The notes beneath the pieces are model-generated. The model was not told the origin of the DNA. It saw only the letters and a program-made list of their open reading frames with translations, and ran no database searches. Below, piece after piece: positions 59,940-64,000 of a stretch of 64,000 nucleotides of DNA. The translations under genes were made by a program, and so were the position numbers. Positions within the stretch are counted from its first letter, which is position 1, and each line of letters opens with the position of its first letter. This DNA comes from Anaerolinea sp. GTDB lineage: Bacteria; Chloroflexota; Anaerolineae; Anaerolineales; Anaerolineaceae. Where the stretch lies: the NCBI GenBank assembly GCA_029975965.1, contig JARKOV010000076.1, positions 34,568-98,567 on the forward strand. The letters run 5' to 3'.

Positions 59940-61028
59940 ATGGAAACCCTGATCGCCACGTTTCTTCGCATCCTCGAGTTTATCCTTGCCCTCGGATTTT
60001 TGATCTTCGTCCACGAGTTGGGTCATTTTCTCTTCACCAAGCTGTTCAAGATTGAGGTGGAGGAGTTCGGGTTTGGGTTCCCCCCGCGCATGCTGCGGCT
60101 ATTCAAGATCAAAGAGACCGAATTCACCCTCAACTGGATCCCTTTCGGCGCGTTCGTGCGGCCCAAAGGCGAAAACGACCCGGATGTCCCCGGTGGGATG
60201 AATTCCGCTCACCCGGCTAAACGCCTGGTGATCCTGGCCGGAGGCCCTCTGTTCAACCTTGTCACCGGCGTGCTGCTCTTCAGCCTGGTGTTTTCCCTCT
60301 CCGGTGCCCCGGTGCCCAACGTGGTCCAAATTGTTTATGTGAATCCCGGTTCACCCGCCGAATCAGCCGGCTTGATGGCTGGCGACCAGATTGTCTCGGT
60401 CAACCAGGTCACCATCACCAACAGCTCGCAGTTGTCCAGCGAGATCTACGCCAACCTGGGTGACGAGATCTCCATCGCATACCGCCGCGGCGATCAGGTA
60501 TTCTCAACCAGGGCCGTGCCTCGTGAAAACCCGCCGGAGGGCGAAGGAGCCCTGGGGATCACCATGGGCAGCCTGGTTCGCGAGGTGAATTTCATCCAGG
60601 CTTTGCCGCTAGCCGTGCGCGATACGTTCACGCAAGCCAGGGCGTTGATTTCCCTGCCCATCCAGCTGATTCGCGGGCAGGTGTCGGCCGACCAGGCTCG
60701 CATGGTCGGACCGGTCGGAATGTACGGGCTCTATGACCTCGTCCGCTCCGAAGACCGGCAGGCCGCCCAAGAAAACCCGTCCAACGCCCCAATCCGCACC
60801 ATCTACCTGCTGGCAATCATCTCGGTTGCGCTGGGCATTACCAATCTACTACCCATTCCCGCCCTGGATGGCGGTCGCATCCTGTTTGTGCTGCCGGAGC
60901 TGATCTTCCGCAAACGCATTCCCGCCCAGTACGAGAACATGGTCCACCTGATCGGTTTTGCCGCTCTCATTGTATTGATGATCGTTATCACCGCGCAAGA
61001 CATCATCAACCCGATTCAACTGCGGTAA
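59940..61028 (+). CDS. rseP: RseP-like site-2 zinc metalloprotease
   Basis: The 362-residue intramembrane protease has LGFLIFVHELGHFLFTKLF (HExxH in helix 1, about residues 25-29), FGFGFPPRM, ILAGGPLFNLVTGVLLF, one PDZ domain (about 115-200; VQIVYVNPGSPAESAGLMAGDQIVSVN) and ITNLLPIPALDGGRILFVLPEL (third metal ligand Asp). It cuts anti-sigma factors or signal peptides within the membrane. It is the first gene of a run with the HEAT-repeat, peptidase and acylphosphatase genes. Confidence 0.95.
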   Translation: METLIATFLRILEFILALGFLIFVHELGHFLFTKLFKIEVEEFGFGFPPRMLRLFKIKETEFTLNWIPFGAFVRPKGENDPDVPGGMNSAHPAKRLVILAGGPLFNLVTGVLLFSLVFSLSGAPVPNVVQIVYVNPGSPAESAGLMAGDQIVSVNQVTITNSSQLSSEIYANLGDEISIAYRRGDQVFSTRAVPRENPPEGEGALGITMGSLVREVNFIQALPLAVRDTFTQARALISLPIQLIRGQVSADQARMVGPVGMYGLYDLVRSEDRQAAQENPSNAPIRTIYLLAIISVALGITNLLPIPALDGGRILFVLPELIFRKRIPAQYENMVHLIGFAALIVLMIVITAQDIINPIQLR

Positions 61029-61043
61029 AGAACGGAAATTCGT

Positions 61044-62105
61044 ATGAAAGCGAAGCGAGAAGAAGTTCCACTTCAACAGATCATCAACGCCCTGCTGGAT
61101 GAAACCACCCCTTTTCCAGCCCTCTATCTGCACCGGTTTTCCGACCTGGAAAGCGCCAATCTGAAAGCGATGCGCGATGCCTGGCCCAGGGTCAACCCAT
61201 CGCGCCGGATGGCCATTTTGGCAGACCTGGAAGAGCTGGCAGAGACCGACACGCTGGTCGATTTCGACCAGTTCGCACGGGTTGCCCTGGATGACAGTGA
61301 AGCCGGCGTGCGCTCGCGCGCCATCCACCTGCTCTGGGAAGATGAAGAAGTAGACCTCGTGCCCCGTTTCCTGACCATGTTAGAGAACGACTCCTCGGCT
61401 GAAGTTCGCGCGGCCGCCGCATCGGCTCTAGGTAAATACATTTACCTCGGTGAAATTGAGGAGATGCCAGAAACGCTCCTCCATACCATTGAGGACGCAC
61501 TGCTCAAAGCACACGCGAGCGCCGACGACGCGCTCGTCCGTCGACGCGCATTGGAGGCCATGGGGTTTTCCAGCCGGGTCGAGGTGGGTGGGTTAATACA
61601 ATCCGCTTACGACAGCAAGCAACCCGACTGGGTAGCCAGCGCGCTCTTCGCCATGGGGCGCTCGTACAACAAAACCTGGGAATCCGCAGTGAACCGCATG
61701 TTGCACCACCCGAAGTCCAACGTCCAGTTGGAAGCCGTCCGTGCAGCCGGCGAGCTGGAGCTCGACTCCGCCCGGGAGCACTTGCTGGCATTGCTTGACG
61801 AAGAGGCGCAGGATACCGAAATCCGATTTGCGGCGATCTGGTCGCTTTCACAGATTGGCGGCGATGAGGTGCGAGATACGTTGGAGGAAATTCTCGAGGA
61901 GAGTGAAGACGAAGAGGAAATTGAATGGGTCGACAACGCACTCGACAACCTCAACCTCACCGAAACCGGCCTCTCGATGGACTTGATGGACATCAACATG
62001 GACGATGAGGAAATGTACGACAGCTTGATCGACCTGAGTGATGCGGATGTAGACGATGCCGATCGCGATAGCGACGAGAACGAGTCTTTGGACATAAGAA
62101 AGTGA
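61044..62105 (+). CDS. HEAT-repeat protein with acidic tail
   Basis: The 353-residue protein is made of helical pairs of the HEAT type: AGVRSRAIHLLWEDEEVDLVPRFLTMLENDSSAEVRAAAASALGKYI, ALVRRRALEAMGFSSRVEVGGLIQSAY, SNVQLEAVRAAGELELDSAREHLLALLDEEAQDTEIRFAAIWSLSQIG. The last about 50 residues are acidic (NMDDEEMYDSLIDLSDADVDDADRDSDE). It is a cytosolic scaffold or binding protein of unknown partner, 15 nt after rseP and 10 nt before the peptidase gene. Confidence 0.88.
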   Translation: MKAKREEVPLQQIINALLDETTPFPALYLHRFSDLESANLKAMRDAWPRVNPSRRMAILADLEELAETDTLVDFDQFARVALDDSEAGVRSRAIHLLWEDEEVDLVPRFLTMLENDSSAEVRAAAASALGKYIYLGEIEEMPETLLHTIEDALLKAHASADDALVRRRALEAMGFSSRVEVGGLIQSAYDSKQPDWVASALFAMGRSYNKTWESAVNRMLHHPKSNVQLEAVRAAGELELDSAREHLLALLDEEAQDTEIRFAAIWSLSQIGGDEVRDTLEEILEESEDEEEIEWVDNALDNLNLTETGLSMDLMDINMDDEEMYDSLIDLSDADVDDADRDSDENESLDIRK

Positions 62106-62115
62106 AGGGGGAGGC

Positions 62116-63357
62116 GTGGGGGGTTTAAAGATCCTCGCAACCGCAATTATCATTTCCAGCCTTTTCCTGACGAGGGGCGCTTCTCTGGCGTCGGCACAGA
62201 CTTCTAGCCCTTTCACCAACGTGGCAGCCTTTGTCGATTTTGGGAAAACGGTCACTTTCCAAGCCGTCGTGCAATTGCCCGCTCCGGTGAGCGAGGCGGT
62301 GTTAAACCTGAAACCCCAGGGGAAAGAGCTCCAGCCTATTCCAGTGCAAGTGAATGAGATGGGCGAGATCATCCATGTCTACGATACCGCCCAAAATCCG
62401 ATCCGCGCCTTCTCCGAAGTTCAGTATTCTTATTCGCTCAGGTTGAGCGATGGCAGTATGCTGCAAAGCGAGGAATACAGCTTCGATTACAACGATACGC
62501 GCTTTGCCTGGTTGCAGCTCGAAAGTGAGCTTTTCCAGGTGTATTGGTATGATCGTGACCTGGCTTTCGGGCAGTTGGTCATCAACACAGCGCAAACCGG
62601 CCTGGTTGCAGCGACCAATCTGCTCCCTGTGCAAGTAGAACAGGCAGTGCGGATTTACATCTACAACAACCCCAACGATCTCAAAGATGCCAACGCTGGA
62701 ACCCAGCCCTGGGTGACCGGTCAAGCCGCGCCCGATCTCGGCGTGATCCTGCTTTCGATCCCCGAAGCGCCTGAAGACCGGCTGGAATTAGAACGGCAGC
62801 TTCCACACGAGCTGATGCACATTCTCATCTACCAGTTCGTTGGAGAGAAGGTAGGTAACCTGCCCGTTTGGCTGGTCGAAGGGCTCGCTTCCAACGCCGA
62901 GCTGATACCCAACCCCGAATATGAGCTTGTGCTGCGGCAAAGCGCTGCGAATGATCGCCTGATCCCTTTGGAAACGCTGTGCCCGAAGTTCCCCCAGGAT
63001 GCTTCCAGCGCTTTTCTCGCGTATGCCGAATCAGCCTCCTTTGTGCAATACCTGCACCGCACCTACGGATCCTCTGCCATTCGCTGGATGATCGAGCAAT
63101 ACGTCAACGGATTGGGTTGTACTGAAGGGATCGAGACCGCGTTAGGCAAACCCCTCTCCCAGCTTGAATACCGGTGGAAACAGGAGGAGTTGCAGCTCAA
63201 CCCCGAGCGATTGATCTTCACCAACCTGTTACCCTACCTGCTGATCATCGGCATCCTGTTCGGCGCGGTTGCCGTCACACTGGTGATGGTTGCGCGTCGC
63301 CCACACCGGGCGCGCTCACCTCAGCCGATCGACTCGCCCGATTACCAGGAGGAATGA
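62116..63357 (+). CDS. Exported peptidase MA-like metallopeptidase with C-terminal anchor
   Basis: A signal peptide (LKILATAIIISSLFLTRGASLASAQ) precedes an N-terminal beta domain (about 30-150). A gluzincin-like domain follows with RQLPHELMHILIYQFVGEKVGNLPVWLVEGLASNAEL, where HELMH and the downstream Glu of VEGLA are the zinc ligands. A C-terminal membrane segment (LLPYLLIIGILFGAVAVTLVMVARR) anchors it. The start is a GTG only 2 nt past GGGGAGG, an unusually short spacing, so the true start may differ slightly. The target is unknown; extracytoplasmic. Confidence 0.85.
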   Translation: MGGLKILATAIIISSLFLTRGASLASAQTSSPFTNVAAFVDFGKTVTFQAVVQLPAPVSEAVLNLKPQGKELQPIPVQVNEMGEIIHVYDTAQNPIRAFSEVQYSYSLRLSDGSMLQSEEYSFDYNDTRFAWLQLESELFQVYWYDRDLAFGQLVINTAQTGLVAATNLLPVQVEQAVRIYIYNNPNDLKDANAGTQPWVTGQAAPDLGVILLSIPEAPEDRLELERQLPHELMHILIYQFVGEKVGNLPVWLVEGLASNAELIPNPEYELVLRQSAANDRLIPLETLCPKFPQDASSAFLAYAESASFVQYLHRTYGSSAIRWMIEQYVNGLGCTEGIETALGKPLSQLEYRWKQEELQLNPERLIFTNLLPYLLIIGILFGAVAVTLVMVARRPHRARSPQPIDSPDYQEE

Positions 63358-63364
63358 GCGACTT

Positions 63365-63658
63365 ATGGCTCAGGCGCAACACACCCGCCTTCATGCGACG
63401 GTCGACGGCCACGTGCAGGGAGTTGGTTTTCGCGCCTTCGTGTATGAGATTGGTCAGAGCATGAGCCTGACCGGGTGGGTTCGCAACACTTTTGAAGGTA
63501 AAGTCGAGGTGGTGGCCGAAGGTCCGCGCGATGATCTGGAGATTCTGTTAAGATACCTCAAAAAAGGCCCGCGGGCGGCTTTTGTCACCGAGGTAGCCCA
63601 GGAATGGAGCCAGGCGACCGGTGAGTTCACCAGCTTCGACGTTCGCCGCACTGTTTGA
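63365..63658 (+). CDS. acyP: Acylphosphatase
   Basis: The 97-residue protein has the acylphosphatase signature ATVDGHVQGVGFRAFVYEIGQSMSLTGWVRNTFEGKVEVVAEGPRDDLE, with the catalytic Arg in GVGFRAF and Asn in WVRNT. It hydrolyses carboxyl-phosphate mixed anhydrides. The ATG at 63365 follows AGGAGGA by about 10 nt; the longer frame reads 25 residues back into the preceding gene and is not supported. Last gene of the rseP operon. Confidence 0.95.
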   Translation: MAQAQHTRLHATVDGHVQGVGFRAFVYEIGQSMSLTGWVRNTFEGKVEVVAEGPRDDLEILLRYLKKGPRAAFVTEVAQEWSQATGEFTSFDVRRTV

Positions 63659-64000
63659 GTATCCATACAGATCATGAAAAAGAAGCGAGGCACAGCCCAA
63701 GGGTTGTGCCTCGCTTCTTTTCTTTTTAGGATTGGGGCTGACCAAACCGATTCCGCAGCCAGCCTCTTTTACGGGATCTGACCAGCTCCCTCCGTTCATC
63801 ATGCCGCCGCGCCGTCCGCGCCCCCCCCCGCCCTGACCGGTTTGACCCTCGACCATCGGGCACCCGCCTCTGGCACCTGCCGCGCCCATCATCGTGCCGC
63901 TGCGGCTTTCCCTCCAATCGGCCTGCTCCTGGGTGATGACAGCATCGGCGACCATCTGGGCGAGCGCTTCACTTCGAGCTTCTGTCAACAGCGTGGTGAT
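63548..64000 (-). CDS. Partial Gly-rich protein at the right edge, C-terminal part uncertain
   Basis: The frame is open through the right edge (ITTLLTEARSEALAQMVADAVITQEQADWRESRSG), a pattern like DUF2680/YckD-type secreted proteins of Anaerolineae, followed by GGCPMVEGQTGQGGGGRGRRGGMMNGG. Beyond that, the frame runs through the terminator hairpin and 111 nt into the opposite-strand acylphosphatase gene, which is unlikely. A nine-C run at 63821-63829 may hide a frameshift: another frame stops at 63726-63728, just before the terminator. The N-terminus is outside the window. Treat the low-numbered end as unproven. Confidence 0.5.
   Translation of the reverse strand: MTTLLTEARSEALAQMVADAVITQEQADWRESRSGTMMGAAGARGGCPMVEGQTGQGGGGRGRRGGMMNGGSWSDPVKEAGCGIGLVSPNPKKKRSEAQPLGCASLLFHDLYGYSNSAANVEAGELTGRLAPFLGYLGDKSRPRAFFEVS
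63677..63726. terminator. Strong bidirectional terminator
   Basis: AGAAGCGAGGCACA (63681-63694) pairs perfectly with TGTGCCTCGCTTCT (63705-63718), flanked by A-rich and T-rich tracts on both sides. It lies between the convergent acylphosphatase and right-edge genes. Confidence 0.92.

Overview
The window looks like chromosomal DNA from a member of the Chloroflexota, most likely class Anaerolineae. No rRNA gene is present to confirm this. The assignment rests on moderately high GC, membrane proteins with long Thr-Pro linkers (10248-11198 and the kinase at 14382-16523), a stand-alone mevalonate-type decarboxylase, a MoxR/DUF58/DUF4129 cluster, a SlyD-like FKBP with a long acidic tail, and many -10 boxes lying within about 6-9 nt of the start codon, which implies leaderless mRNAs. 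I saw no tRNA, rRNA, CRISPR array, prophage or insertion sequence.

Layout. 1-2205: the 3' part of comM, then an AT-richer AbiEii-type toxin/antitoxin-like pair. 2340-8753 (minus): a short-chain dehydrogenase with an extra C-terminal domain, an Fpg/Nei-like glycosylase homologue without the N-terminal proline, a PAC2 protein, an unusual PilB-like/GAF/SpoIIE phosphatase and a pentapeptide-repeat protein. 8910-14256: a PfkB sugar kinase, a Thr-Pro-linker membrane protein, a pseudouridine catabolism pair (psuK-psuG) and a UPF0104/YbhN-type membrane protein. 14382-16523: a Ser/Thr kinase with a WD40-like sensor domain. 16534-24405 (minus): a tightly packed envelope polysaccharide operon (RidA, GT2, polyprenyl glycosylphosphotransferase, CapD-like dehydratase, two FemAB proteins, D-cysteine desulfhydrase). 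24527-26929: cytochrome bd oxidase. 27187-30612: FKBP, an MFS transporter, then a cysteine-rich leader peptide and terminator in front of DUF4395 and a membrane thioredoxin. 30679-36991: a membrane spermidine-synthase-like protein, a GNAT protein and an ECF vitamin transporter (S component, EcfT, fused EcfAA'). 37197-40824: aspartate kinase, aspartate semialdehyde dehydrogenase and two coupled unknowns. 41607-55803: glycoside hydrolases (GH35-like, GH38), the DUF4129/MoxR/DUF58 cluster, a sugar isomerase-like protein, an SMP-30 lipoprotein, AzlCD and an RraA-like protein. 56063-63658: a P-type ATPase with an operator-like dyad, a mevalonate (di)phosphate decarboxylase, and an RseP/HEAT/peptidase/acylphosphatase operon. 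The right edge holds a fragment of a Gly-rich protein.

The strongest regulatory signal is at 29194-29420. A near-consensus promoter drives an 18-residue Cys-rich ORF, followed by competing hairpins and an intrinsic terminator, directly before DUF4395 and thioredoxin. This is the layout of a cysteine-sensing transcription attenuator. Other items of interest are a 26-nt hairpin element occurring twice in 5' regions, a symmetric divergent -10 box, the PilB-like phosphatase fusion, and active-site substitutions in the glycosylase, the decarboxylase and the P-type ATPase.
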